DNA of 64,000 nt from assembly GCF_000494755.1 (NCBI RefSeq), contig NC_022657.1:2084001-2148000 (forward strand), in the 5' to 3' direction. This document shows, in pieces, positions 29,133-37,395 of this stretch (position 1 is its first letter; each line of letters opens with the position of its first letter). Source of the DNA: Amorphoplanes friuliensis DSM 7358 (GTDB taxonomy: Bacteria > Actinomycetota > Actinomycetes > Mycobacteriales > Micromonosporaceae). The position numbers were made by a program, and so were the translations under genes. The notes under the pieces were generated by a model. It searched no databases, had not been told where the DNA came from, and saw only the letters and a program-made list of their open reading frames with translations.

Positions 29133-29891
29133 TCAGTCCACCAATCCGGTGAGCACGGCGAACGGCACCGACAGGTAACCGACCACCAGGACGACGGAGA
29201 GCAGGAGGGCGGCGCCGCGGGCGATCCGTTCACCGCGGGCGGTGCGCTGGCCCAGGGTGCGGACGGCGCTGAACAGGCCGTGCCGCAGGTGGAAGCCGAC
29301 GGCCACGATGGACAGCACGTAGAACAGCGTCACGTACCACTGCTCGGCCTTGAAGTCGGCGATGACCCGTTCCGACGGGTCGGTGCCGCCGCCGGCCGGG
29401 TTCAGCGTGCCGGTGGTCAGGTCGAGGATGTGGTAGATCACGAACAGCACGATGATGACGCCGCCCCAGCGCATCGTCCGGGCTGCGTAGCTGCCCTGCA
29501 CCTTCGGCCGGCGGGCGTACTTCACCGGCCGGGCCGCACGGGCGCGGCGGGTCAGGATCGCGGCCGCGACGATGTGCCCGACCACCGCGGCGAGCAGGCC
29601 GAAACGCATGATCCACAGGAACCAGCCGCGGGGGAGCAGCGGCTCGGCCAGGGTGCGCAGCCAGTGCGCGTAGTGGTCGAAGGTCTCGGCGCCGAAGAAG
29701 ATCTTCAAGTTGCCGATCATGTGGGCGTAGAGGAAGCCCACGAGCAGCAGGCCGGTCACGGCCATGAGGATCTTCAGTGCGAGCGACGAGCGGGCGCCAC
29801 GACGGGGCTTGAGCGCCGGCTTCTTCGCCAGCGTCTTCTTCGCCGGTTCCGCCGTCGCCCTCGGAGTTGGAGTGCTGATGTCTACCGCCAC
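29133..29891 (-). CDS. sdhC: Succinate dehydrogenase cytochrome b-558 subunit
   Basis: 252 aa. After a basic, Ala/Lys/Pro-rich N-terminus of ~30 residues there are five membrane helices (about 38-57, 88-110, 128-150, 165-185, 205-240). Conserved His residues that ligate two haems are visible in [29 protein letters not shown] and VGFHLRHGL. This is the single large cytochrome of type B SQR enzymes, which reduce menaquinone. The GTG start has TACCGT 7 nt upstream (29904-29899; leaderless pattern). It heads the sdhCAB operon, and a LysR regulator is transcribed divergently from the same spacer. Confidence 0.93.
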   Translation of the reverse strand: MAVDISTPTPRATAEPAKKTLAKKPALKPRRGARSSLALKILMAVTGLLLVGFLYAHMIGNLKIFFGAETFDHYAHWLRTLAEPLLPRGWFLWIMRFGLLAAVVGHIVAAAILTRRARAARPVKYARRPKVQGSYAARTMRWGGVIIVLFVIYHILDLTTGTLNPAGGGTDPSERVIADFKAEQWYVTLFYVLSIVAVGFHLRHGLFSAVRTLGQRTARGERIARGAALLLSVVLVVGYLSVPFAVLTGLVD

Positions 29892-29949
29892 ACCCTGGAC
29901 GGTAGGAACCTGCGGGCGATTCGTCTAATGCATGATCGACGGGGTGGTC

Positions 29950-29964
29950 ATAGAGATAAGCTAT
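29950..29964. promoter_or_regulatory. Candidate LysR binding site between sdhC and lysR
   Basis: ATAG-N7-CTAT, a T-N11-A type palindrome typical of LysR boxes. It overlaps the TAAGCT -10 (29957-29962) of the lysR gene, consistent with autoregulation and control of the divergent sdh operon. Confidence 0.5.
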
Positions 29965-29968
29965 CGTC

Positions 29969-30898
29969 GTGCAGCTTCAGCAGCTCCGATACTTCCTGGC
30001 AGTGGTAGAAACCCGGCATTTCACCCAAGCAGCTGATTCTCTGGGCGTCTCACAGCCGACTTTGAGTAAGCAGGTTCACACCCTCGAAGAAACACTCGGC
30101 GCGCCGCTCTTCGAGCGTGTCCGCGGCGCGGTCGGTCTCACCGCCGCCGGCGAGACCCTGCTGCCGCTGGCCCGCCGGATGGTCGCGGACGCGGACGCCG
30201 CCCGGGACGCGATCCAGGAGATCGTCGGCCTGCGCCGCGGCCGGGTCCGCGTCGGCGCCACCCCCAGCCTCTGCTCGTCGCTGGTGCCGACGGTCCTGCG
30301 CCGCTTCCGCGGTGAGCACCCCGACATCGAGCTGCACGTCAACGAGGGCAGCTCCCAGGACCTCATCGCCGACCTGCTCGCCCGCGACCTCGATCTGGCG
30401 TTGATCGTCCAGCCGGAGCACGGTGTCGACCCGGCCCTGCACGCCGCGCCGCTGCTGCGCGAGAGCCTGGTGGTCGCCTCGGTCCGCTCGGGCCCGCCGC
30501 CGACGACCCACGTGCAACTCGACCTCAACGAGCTGCGCGATCAGCCGCTGGTGATGTTCCGGCCCGGGTACGACCTGCGGGACGTCACCCTCGAGGCGTG
30601 CCGGCGGGCGGGCTTCACCCCGCACTTCGCCGTCGAGGGTGGAGAGATGGACGCCGTGCTGGCCTTTGTGGAGGCCGGGCTCGGTGTCGCGCTGGTGCCG
30701 AGCATGGTCCTGGCCAACCGGCCCCTGCTGCGGGCGACACCGCTGGCGCCGCCCGGGATGCGCCGCACGATCGCCCTGGCCCACCGGCGCCGGGCGATCC
30801 TGCCGCACGCGGCCGAAGCCCTGCGCGCGACGCTGCTGGCGCACCTCGCGACCGGCGAGCTTCCGATCGGGGTCGAAACCCTGGAGCAAAGTCGCTAG
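29969..30898 (+). CDS. LysR family transcriptional regulator
   Basis: 309 aa. Residues 1-60 form the LysR HTH (MQLQQLRYFLAVVETRHFTQAADSLGVSQPTLSKQVHTLEETLGAPLFER). The substrate-binding region follows with VRVGATPSLCSSLVPTVLRRFRGEHPDIELHV and LVMFRPGYDLRDVTLEACRRAGFTPHFAVEGGEMDAVLAFVEAGLGVALVPSM. The GTG start has TAAGCT 6 nt upstream. It is divergent from sdhCAB across 77 bp. A LysR gene beside this operon recurs in actinobacteria, so regulation of succinate oxidation in response to a metabolite is a reasonable inference; the effector is unknown. Confidence 0.92.
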   Translation: MQLQQLRYFLAVVETRHFTQAADSLGVSQPTLSKQVHTLEETLGAPLFERVRGAVGLTAAGETLLPLARRMVADADAARDAIQEIVGLRRGRVRVGATPSLCSSLVPTVLRRFRGEHPDIELHVNEGSSQDLIADLLARDLDLALIVQPEHGVDPALHAAPLLRESLVVASVRSGPPPTTHVQLDLNELRDQPLVMFRPGYDLRDVTLEACRRAGFTPHFAVEGGEMDAVLAFVEAGLGVALVPSMVLANRPLLRATPLAPPGMRRTIALAHRRRAILPHAAEALRATLLAHLATGELPIGVETLEQSR

Positions 30899-30908
30899 GG
30901 TCGGCCCC

Positions 30909-32249
30909 TTGAAATCTGCAGCCAGAATCTTCTTCTCATTCGCTGCGAGCGCTCTGCTCGCCGTCACCGGCGCGGTGGTCGCGACCCAGGCGTCCGCTGC
31001 CGAGGTCGAGCCGGACCCCGTTCTCGGGGCACCGGTGTTCAACGACCCGATCGGCACCGAGACCGCGCAGTACGCGATCTTCCAGCAGCTGGCCCGCGTG
31101 ATCGATCGCGTGCCCGCCGGCGAGACCATCGAGATGTCGTGGTTCGAGTTCAAGACGCCCGACTACGCCGACACGGCGTCGCGGCCGAACATCACCGACC
31201 GGCTGATCCGCGCGCACCAGCGCGGGGTCAAGGTCCGGATCCTCCTGAACGACGATGCCGGTGTCACCGCCACCCAGGCGCCCTACCTGCGCCTGAAGCC
31301 CGAGCTCGGCACCGACGAGAATGCCGCGTCCTACCTGCTGCTGTGCGCGCAGGACAAGGGCTGCATCGGCAAGCGCAAGGTCGGTACGGCCGACGCGTAC
31401 AACCACAACAAGTTCCTGCTTGCCTCGAAGGTCGTGCTCAACGACGGCACGGTGAAGACGGGTGTGGTGTTCCAGTCGTCCGGCAACCTCGGCACGTGGG
31501 ACGCCGACACCGCGTACAACAACGCGATCACCTGGACCGAGGCCTCGTCGTACGCCAACTACAAGGCGTACTTCGCGGACCTGAAGAAGTACCGGACGAG
31601 CAGCACCGGGGTCGAGAACTACTACCGGGTGGGCGCGTCGGCGGACGAGTACAAGACGCACTTCTTCCCCCGCAAGGAGACGAACGGGGACTACCACCAG
31701 GCGTCCACCGACACGATCGTCAGCGTGCTCGACTCGGTGCAGTGCTCGTACGTGGGCGAGGCCGACGGGCTGCCGCACCAGACCGACATCCGGATCCTGA
31801 TGTGGTCCTTCACCCGGGACGCCGTGGCGAAGAAGCTCACCGACCTTGTCAAGGACGGTTGCTGGGTCGACATCGTCTACTCGGTTGTCAGTGCCCCGGT
31901 GCTGAAGCAGCTGGAGACGGCTGACTCGAAAAAGATCGGCATCACCGCGTGTGCGGCGAAGTTCGGCACCCGCACCATCAAGACGCACAGCAAGTACATG
32001 CTGATCGACGGCGCCTACGACGACGATCAGATCCCGCGCGTCTTCACAGGCAGTCACAACTTCTCGGTCACCTCCCTGCGGAGCGCCGACGAGTCGCTGG
32101 TCCGGATCCGCAACGCGGCCGTGCACGAGTCCTACCTGCGCAACAACTTCTACAAGGCCCGCGACTTCTGCAGCGGCAAGACGACCGCGACCGCCGCGGC
32201 GACAACCGTGCTGAGTGACGCCGCGGCCGCCGGCTTCATCGAGGACTGA
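30909..32249 (+). CDS. Secreted phospholipase D-like protein
   Basis: 446 aa. A signal peptide is obvious (KSAARIFFSFAASALLAVTG, AxA-type cleavage near residue 30). Two HKD-type half-sites are visible: YNHNKFLLAS (His166, Lys168, where the usual Asp position is Ser) with a following SSGNLG, and THSKYMLID with a following GSHNFS. The fold is therefore phospholipase D/nuclease-like; lipid, nucleic acid or cell-wall polymer could be the substrate. The start is TTG 30909: TAGGGT (30896-30901) sits 7 nt upstream, and this start gives a complete signal peptide, whereas upstream codons of the frame lie inside the lysR gene. Its 3' end overlaps the NmrA-like gene by 14 nt. Confidence 0.85.
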   Translation: MKSAARIFFSFAASALLAVTGAVVATQASAAEVEPDPVLGAPVFNDPIGTETAQYAIFQQLARVIDRVPAGETIEMSWFEFKTPDYADTASRPNITDRLIRAHQRGVKVRILLNDDAGVTATQAPYLRLKPELGTDENAASYLLLCAQDKGCIGKRKVGTADAYNHNKFLLASKVVLNDGTVKTGVVFQSSGNLGTWDADTAYNNAITWTEASSYANYKAYFADLKKYRTSSTGVENYYRVGASADEYKTHFFPRKETNGDYHQASTDTIVSVLDSVQCSYVGEADGLPHQTDIRILMWSFTRDAVAKKLTDLVKDGCWVDIVYSVVSAPVLKQLETADSKKIGITACAAKFGTRTIKTHSKYMLIDGAYDDDQIPRVFTGSHNFSVTSLRSADESLVRIRNAAVHESYLRNNFYKARDFCSGKTTATAAATTVLSDAAAAGFIED

Positions 32250-32988
32250 ACACCCCGGCGTGATCGGCCGCCCACTCGGCAAAGGTTCGAGCCGGGCGGC
32301 CGAGCACCTCCGCCACGGTGGTCGAGGAGGGCCCGGGCGTCCGCGCGTAATCGGCCAGCGAGCCGAGCAGGCGGTCCGGGATCTCCGCCGGCAGGCCCGC
32401 CGCCAGCATCCCCTGCCGCACCCGCTCCGGCGTGACCTCCTCGAAGGTCAGCTCCGCCCCGATCGCCCGGACCTTGTCGGCCTGGGTGAGCGGTTGCGGC
32501 CCGGTGATCAGGTACGCCCGCCCGGCGTGCCCGGCCTCCTGAAGCACCCGTACGGCCACAGCCGCGACGTCCCGCTCGTCGACCGTGGAGGTCACGGCGT
32601 CGGCGTACGCGCCCCGGACGACGCCGGTGGCCCGGATCTGCGGCGCCCAGGCGAGCGTGTTGGAGGCGAAGTCCGCGCAGTGCAGGATCGTCCACTCCAG
32701 ACCCGAGGCGCGGGCGGCCTCCTCGGCGGCGGTGAACTCGGCGATGAACCGCGGATCACCCACGGGCTGGACCACCGTCGCCGCCGAGATCACCACCACC
32801 CGCTTCGCGCCGTGCTCGGCTGCCCGGGTGAGCAGCTCGGGAGTGCCGGCCCGCGGGCTGTAGAGCACCGCCTCGACACCCGTGAACGGCGGCGGGGGTG
32901 TGCTCCGGGAGAGCCCGGCCCCCTGCCCGTCCAGCAGGCGCATGGCCTCGCGCCCGACATTTCCGGTGGCTCCGGTCACCAGGATCAT
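32236..32988 (-). CDS. NmrA-like NAD(P)-binding protein, apparently shortened in the Rossmann fold
   Basis: 250 aa. The N-terminal MILVTGATGNVGREAMRLL is the GxxGxxG nucleotide loop. After LLDGQGAGLSRSTPPPPFTGVEAVLYSPRAG the sequence joins straight to the third strand; family members usually have ~25 more residues here with a second strand and a GDL motif, so a short in-frame deletion is likely. The rest (RVVVISAATV, WTILHCADFASNTLAWA, STVDERDVAAVAVRVL) is normal. ATG 32988 has an AGGGA ribosome site. It is divergent from a MarR gene, with two palindromes between. Function may be redox sensing or quinone reduction, and could be impaired. Confidence 0.8.
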   Translation of the reverse strand: MILVTGATGNVGREAMRLLDGQGAGLSRSTPPPPFTGVEAVLYSPRAGTPELLTRAAEHGAKRVVVISAATVVQPVGDPRFIAEFTAAEEAARASGLEWTILHCADFASNTLAWAPQIRATGVVRGAYADAVTSTVDERDVAAVAVRVLQEAGHAGRAYLITGPQPLTQADKVRAIGAELTFEEVTPERVRQGMLAAGLPAEIPDRLLGSLADYARTPGPSSTTVAEVLGRPARTFAEWAADHAGVFSPR

Positions 32989-33011
32989 GATGCTTTCCCT
33001 CCGCCGTAAGA

Positions 33012-33034
33012 TATGAGTCTCATAGTAAATTACT
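33012..33034. promoter_or_regulatory. Two adjacent palindromes between nmrA-like gene and marR
   Basis: TATGAG-T-CTCATA (33012-33024) and AGTAA-A-TTACT (33024-33034) are both perfect, each with a single central base, and share one base. They sit in the AT-rich divergent spacer and are likely MarR operators controlling both genes. Confidence 0.6.
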
Positions 33035-33050
33035 TTGGAGTTCGTACAAT

Positions 33051-33509
33051 ATGACACCCGTAACATCTCGGCGACGGCTCGTGGTGGCGGTGAAGGAGTC
33101 CCTGCGTGAGGCGCGCAACCAGCTGTCGGTGTTCAGCCGACAGGTGGGCACCCGCCTCGAGCTCAAGGACGCCGACCTGGACTGTCTCGACCTGATCGAC
33201 CGGGCCGGGCCGCTGAGCCCCACCGCCCTGGCCCGGCTCACCGGACTGCACCCGGCCACGCTGACCGGCATCCTCGACCGCCTCGACCGCGGCGGCTGGG
33301 TGGTCCGCGAACGGGCCGAGAACGACCGGCGTGCGGTGCTAATCCGTTCGGTCGGTGACCGGAAGGGTGAGCTCTACGCGCTGCTCGCCGGCATGAACCG
33401 CGGGATCGACGAGATCTGCGCCGGTTACAGCCCGGCCGAGCTGGAGGTCATCGCGGACTTTCTGCGCCGCACCGCCGAGACGGGCCGTCAGGCGACCGGC
33501 GACCTGTGA
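33051..33509 (+). CDS. MarR family transcriptional regulator
   Basis: 152 aa winged-helix protein. Core: LDCLDLIDRAGPLSPTALARLTGLHPATLTGILDRLDRGGWVVRERAENDRRAVLI, with the DRRAV wing; helices at both ends (SLREARNQLSVFSRQVG, LEVIADFLRRTAETGRQ) form the dimer interface. It is divergent from the NmrA-like reductase across 62 bp that contain two perfect palindromes. MarR-reductase pairs of this type commonly respond to electrophiles or quinones, but the signal here is not known. It converges on the carotenoid operon end 4 bp downstream. Confidence 0.9.
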   Translation: MTPVTSRRRLVVAVKESLREARNQLSVFSRQVGTRLELKDADLDCLDLIDRAGPLSPTALARLTGLHPATLTGILDRLDRGGWVVRERAENDRRAVLIRSVGDRKGELYALLAGMNRGIDEICAGYSPAELEVIADFLRRTAETGRQATGDL

Positions 33510-33513
33510 CGCC

Positions 33514-34956
33514 CTACGCCGGGCCGATCTCGTCGGCGACGATCTTCGCGGACAGCGTGACCATCGGCAGGCCACCGCCCGGGTGGGTCGAGCCGCCCAC
33601 CAGGAAGAGGCCGTCGACCGGCCCGCGGTTGCCGGGCCGCAGCAGCCCACCGGCCGTGCCGTAGATCGTGCCGCCCGGCGCGGCCGTCGACTCGGCCAGA
33701 TCGGCCGGCGTCCGCGTCTCGGCGAACAACACCCGGTCGCGGACGTCCACACCGCGGGCCGCCAGCCGCTTCAGGATGTGGTCGGCGTAGGCCTGCGCCA
33801 GGCCCGGCCGGCGCCAGTCGACAGCGCCGAAGTCGGTGCCGTGGCGGGCCGCGTTCACCAGGATGAACCACGCCTCCGTACCCGGTGGGTGCACGGCCGG
33901 GTCCTCGGCACGGGTGACGAAGATCGTCGGGTCCGAGGCCGGCCGGGCCCGCACACCGGTGCCCGGCGAGCCGAAAACCGCGTCGAACTCCGCGTTGTAG
34001 TTGCCGGGGAAGAACACCGTGTGGTGCGCGAGCTCGGGAGTCGACCCGCGAACGCCGAGCAGAATCACGAACCCCGCCAGGCTCCGATCCGCCAGCCCGG
34101 CGAGGCGGCCCGGCGACGGCAGCAGCTCACGGTACGTCGTGACGGCGTCCACGTTGGACACGACCACGTCGGCGGCGACGACCTCCCCGGAGTCGAGGCG
34201 GACACCGGCCGCGCGTCCGGCGGTCGTGGTGATGCCCGCAACCGGGGACGACGTCGTGATCCGGACGCCCAGAGCCGCACACCGGTCCAGCAGGGCCGAG
34301 GCCAGCACGCCGAGGCCGCCCGGCAGGTACCAGCCGCCGAAGGCCAGTTCGGCGTACGGGATCGCGGCCAGTGCTGCCGGGGCCCGCCGCGGATCGGCGC
34401 CGGTGTAGGTCGCGTACCGGTCGAGCAGCATCCGCAGTCGCGGGTCGCGCAGATAGTGGCGGCCCAGCCCGCGCAGCGACCGCCACGGCGCGATCGCCGC
34501 CAGATCACCCACCCGCCAGGACAGCGCGGCGAGCGTCGCGGGTGTGACCTCCTGCTGCAGCACGGACCGCCACGATGCTGCCCAGATGCGTTCGGCCCGC
34601 GCCCAGAAACGCGCCCAGTCCGCGCCGGCCGCAGCCCCGAACGCGTTCTCGATCCGCTCCCGGAACACCGCCGGGTCGCTGCTCGAATCCAGCACCGAAC
34701 CGTCCGGGAACACGTGCCGCACCACCGGATCCAGGGCCACGGGGTCGAGGCCGAGTCCGAGATCCGCGAACACCTGGGGGAGCGTCAGCAAGCTCGGGCC
34801 GGTGTCGAAACGGAAGCCGTCCCGCTCGTACCGGCCGAGTTTGCCGCCGACGGTCGCCGCGCGTTCGTGCACCACGACGTCGTGCCCGGCCTCCGCCAGC
34901 CGCACGGCCGCGGCCAGGCCGCCGACACCCGCGCCGATCACCACAACCCTGCTCAT
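33514..34956 (-). CDS. crtI: CrtI/CrtD-family carotenoid desaturase-like FAD oxidoreductase
   Basis: 480 aa. The FAD fold VVVIGAGVGGLAAAVRLAEAGHDVVVHE (4-31) is followed by GGKLGRYERDGFRFDTGPSLLTLP, the standard lead-in of bacterial phytoene desaturases. The C-terminal signature is GLFLVGGSTHPGGGLPMVTLSAKIV. Its position as last gene of an operon with CruF-like hydratase and glycosyltransferase suggests it acts late, for instance as a 3,4-desaturase of a hydroxylated end group (CrtD-like), rather than as the main phytoene desaturase; this is inference. ATG 34956 overlaps the upstream glycosyltransferase stop by 4 nt and has GGGAGG upstream. Confidence 0.85.
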   Translation of the reverse strand: MSRVVVIGAGVGGLAAAVRLAEAGHDVVVHERAATVGGKLGRYERDGFRFDTGPSLLTLPQVFADLGLGLDPVALDPVVRHVFPDGSVLDSSSDPAVFRERIENAFGAAAGADWARFWARAERIWAASWRSVLQQEVTPATLAALSWRVGDLAAIAPWRSLRGLGRHYLRDPRLRMLLDRYATYTGADPRRAPAALAAIPYAELAFGGWYLPGGLGVLASALLDRCAALGVRITTSSPVAGITTTAGRAAGVRLDSGEVVAADVVVSNVDAVTTYRELLPSPGRLAGLADRSLAGFVILLGVRGSTPELAHHTVFFPGNYNAEFDAVFGSPGTGVRARPASDPTIFVTRAEDPAVHPPGTEAWFILVNAARHGTDFGAVDWRRPGLAQAYADHILKRLAARGVDVRDRVLFAETRTPADLAESTAAPGGTIYGTAGGLLRPGNRGPVDGLFLVGGSTHPGGGLPMVTLSAKIVADEIGPA

Positions 34957-36047
34957 ACCGGCCTCCCGCGCCAGGCCAGCAACCCGCGCCTCCGCAACCT
35001 GAACGAACGCACCACCAGCCATCCGAAGATCAGAACGGAGATCGGGTGGGCCAGCGCGTCGGGCCAGGCCCGGCCCCCGGTCGCCCGCGCCGACACGACC
35101 CTTCCCACAACCCCGATCCCGTACGCGGCCAGGCTCCACAGAGCAAGCACGGGGTGGCTCGCGGCCAGCACGAGCGCGGCCAGCGGCGGTACCGCGTACA
35201 GAAGAATCAGCAGGGTGACCACGGCCGCTGCCCCCGCCGGTGATCCGAAGGACGCCCACAACGACTTGCTGTAGCCGTCCCGCAGGTCCGGCCACGAGGT
35301 GTACATCAGGCAGTCCGCGAAGCCGGAGGCGTCGGCGAGGGCGATGCGGCCGCCGGACCGTTTGACCGCCCGGGCCAGGCCGATGTCCTCGAGCACGTCG
35401 TCACGGACGGCGGCGTGACCACCGGCGCGTTCATAACCTGCGCGGTCGACGACCAGCCACTGACCGCCGGCCGCGGCGAGCGACGGGCGGGGTGAGCGTT
35501 CCATGATCCGCAACGGCAGGAAGGTCAGCCACGACCACTGCAGCAGGGGCTGCACGAGCCGTCCCGCGCCGACGATGCGCGGGTAGGGCGAGAGCAGGTC
35601 GACGCCGGTCTTGCGCAGGAGAGTCGCAGCGCCGGCTATGGCGTCGGGCGCGAGGACCACGTCGGCGTCGAGGAAAACGAGGACGTCGGCGTCGGCTGCT
35701 GCGTCGGCGAGCTGGGCGCAGGCGTGCGGTTTGCCGAGCCAGCCGGGCGGAAGGGCCGCGCCGGTCAGCAGGCGCACCGTGCTGCCCGGGGCCGCCGCCC
35801 GGACCACGTCGGCCGTGCCGTCGGTCGAGCCGTCGTCCAGCACGATAATTTCCAGGTTCCGGACACCGCGCTGGTTGAGCAGCGACTCGAGACAGGGCGT
35901 CACCCGCTCGGCCTCGTTGCGCAGGGGCAGCAGCACAGCGATCCGCTCGGCCGAAGTCTGTCCGGCCGACAGCCGGCGCAGCAGTGCGGCGTTCACGATC
36001 GTGTGCCCGGTCAGCGCGACCCAGGGCAGCAGCGCCGGCCAGATCAC
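34953..36047 (-). CDS. Family 2 glycosyltransferase, carotenoid glycosyltransferase (CruG-like)
   Basis: 364 aa. An N-terminal hydrophobic helix (1-24) precedes the GT-A domain: IAVLLPLRNEAERV, LDDGSTDGT (70-78), VLVFLDADV with the DxD metal motif (127-129) and VLEDIGLARAV carrying the catalytic acid (~219-221). Two or three C-terminal membrane helices (~285-345) anchor it. The order next to a CruF-type hydratase and a CrtI-like enzyme matches clusters in which the introduced hydroxyl of an acyclic end group is glycosylated (CruG-type). GTG 36047 overlaps the cruF stop (GTGA). The sugar donor cannot be read from the sequence. Confidence 0.85.
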   Translation of the reverse strand: MIWPALLPWVALTGHTIVNAALLRRLSAGQTSAERIAVLLPLRNEAERVTPCLESLLNQRGVRNLEIIVLDDGSTDGTADVVRAAAPGSTVRLLTGAALPPGWLGKPHACAQLADAAADADVLVFLDADVVLAPDAIAGAATLLRKTGVDLLSPYPRIVGAGRLVQPLLQWSWLTFLPLRIMERSPRPSLAAAGGQWLVVDRAGYERAGGHAAVRDDVLEDIGLARAVKRSGGRIALADASGFADCLMYTSWPDLRDGYSKSLWASFGSPAGAAAVVTLLILLYAVPPLAALVLAASHPVLALWSLAAYGIGVVGRVVSARATGGRAWPDALAHPISVLIFGWLVVRSFRLRRRGLLAWRGRPV

Positions 36048-36811
36048 GAGCGGGCCGGCCGCGGGTAGGGGGAGAGTCGCACGATCAGCGGGATCACTAC
36101 CGCGCCCATCAGGACACCGCCCCACAGCGCCGAGGCCGGGAGGCCGAGGAACACCGCGTGGGCGAGCACGGACGAAGCGTACGTCCAGATCCAGAGGGCG
36201 AACATCGGCCTGTCCCCGTCGGTGGTCACCGCCGCGCGGGGGCCCGCAGCCGCTGCGAGAGCGGCCATGAGCAGCAGCGCGAAGCCGAGCCAGCCCAGGT
36301 AGTTGCCGATCGGGATGCCCTCGACGCCGGGCAGTGCGGGTGTCGGGGACCGCCACGACCAGTAGCCCTCGGCGACCATTTGCGGGTCGAGGAACAGGTC
36401 CCACGTCGCCAGGCCGGCCGCCGCGAGCGCGATCCGGGCCACGCGGGACCGGGTCAGGTGTACCGCCGCCAGCCAGGCCGGCCAGGCCATCCAGGTCCAG
36501 GCCAGCGGGATGATCAGCGGCACGCCGAGGAGCTTGGGCCCGAGCTGGCCCGAGTAGTCGTAGGTGCCGAACGGGAAGCCGGTGGCGACGCCGATCGCCT
36601 CCACCGCAAAACCGCCGAGGGTCGCGGTGGCGATGAGGGCGCCGGCCACTCGCAGCCCGCGGGTGAGCAGGGCGTGCGACACCGACAGCAGGTAGCCGAG
36701 CACCACGGTCGTCACGGTCAGCGCGGCGCGCAGGCCGTCGCTGGTGAGCGGGTAGCAGATCTGGGTCAGGATCAGGACGCCGAGCAGCGCCCACGGCAGT
36801 ACGCGGGTCAC
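36044..36811 (-). CDS. cruF: CruF-like carotenoid 1',2'-hydratase family membrane protein
   Basis: 255 aa with about seven membrane helices. Family features: FPFGTYDYSGQLGPKLLGVPLIIPLAWTWM, AAAGLATWDLFLDPQMVAEGYWSW, and IPIGNYLGWL. These are the conserved loops with Asp/Glu/Trp of the carotenoid biosynthesis protein family that includes CruF, which hydrates the end of acyclic carotenoids such as gamma-carotene derivatives. The start is GTG 36811, two bases after the GNAT stop, and the stop overlaps the glycosyltransferase start. Together with crtYc/crtYd 24 kb away it suggests a one-ring, one-glycosylated-end carotenoid; the actual pigment is not inferable. Confidence 0.87.
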   Translation of the reverse strand: MTRVLPWALLGVLILTQICYPLTSDGLRAALTVTTVVLGYLLSVSHALLTRGLRVAGALIATATLGGFAVEAIGVATGFPFGTYDYSGQLGPKLLGVPLIIPLAWTWMAWPAWLAAVHLTRSRVARIALAAAGLATWDLFLDPQMVAEGYWSWRSPTPALPGVEGIPIGNYLGWLGFALLLMAALAAAAGPRAAVTTDGDRPMFALWIWTYASSVLAHAVFLGLPASALWGGVLMGAVVIPLIVRLSPYPRPARS

Positions 36812-36813
36812 CG

Positions 36814-37395
36814 TCAGATGCCGACGATTCCGGGTGCGTCCTCGGTGGCGGGGCGGCCGGCGAGGGGCAGGCCGCGGCCGAGGATCGCAAAGGCGCGTTC
36901 GTCGCCGGGGAAGATGAAGTCGCGGAGCACGTCCTCGAAGCCGAAGCGGCGGTACAGCCGCCAGGCCCGGGACTTCTGCTCGTCGGCCTCGGGGGTGGAG
37001 AGCAGCACGGTCGAGCCGTCAGCCATCGAGAGCAGGGCACGCAGCTGGCGGGCGCCGATGCCGTGGCCCTGGGCGCTCGGGCGGACGTGGAGCTCGACGA
37101 CCTCGAAGCAGTGGCCGAGCCAGTGCCGCCGGGCGGGCTCGTCGAGCGAGGACCGGACCTGGTCGTGCCACCACTGGCCGGGGCCGGACGCGTACCCGTA
37201 GCCGAAACCCGCGAGGTGCCCGTCGGTGGTCAGCGTGGCCACGGCCCGGAACCCGGCCCGCCGCACGTGCGCGCCGATGTAGCCGCGGCGGGTCTGCAGC
37301 AGCTCGGCGCGGTAACCCATCGCCTCGCCGTAGACGCTCACCACGTCGTCCAGCCGCCGGAGCATGTCGTCCGGCTGCCAGGGAACGAGCCTCAT
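36814..37395 (-). CDS. GNAT-family N-acetyltransferase within the carotenoid operon
   Basis: 193 aa. The acetyl-CoA pyrophosphate loop region is VVELHVRPSAQGHGIGARQLRALL (QGHGIG, about residues 110-116), followed by STPEADEQKSRAWRLYRRFGFEDV, the standard last strand and helix of GNATs. Acceptor unknown. It is embedded in the operon: its ATG overlaps the stop of the CrtA-like gene (ATGA), and its own stop is 2 bp from the cruF start. GNAT enzymes normally acylate amines rather than sugars, so a direct role in decorating the carotenoid glycoside is not obvious. Confidence 0.87.
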   Translation of the reverse strand: MRLVPWQPDDMLRRLDDVVSVYGEAMGYRAELLQTRRGYIGAHVRRAGFRAVATLTTDGHLAGFGYGYASGPGQWWHDQVRSSLDEPARRHWLGHCFEVVELHVRPSAQGHGIGARQLRALLSMADGSTVLLSTPEADEQKSRAWRLYRRFGFEDVLRDFIFPGDERAFAILGRGLPLAGRPATEDAPGIVGI

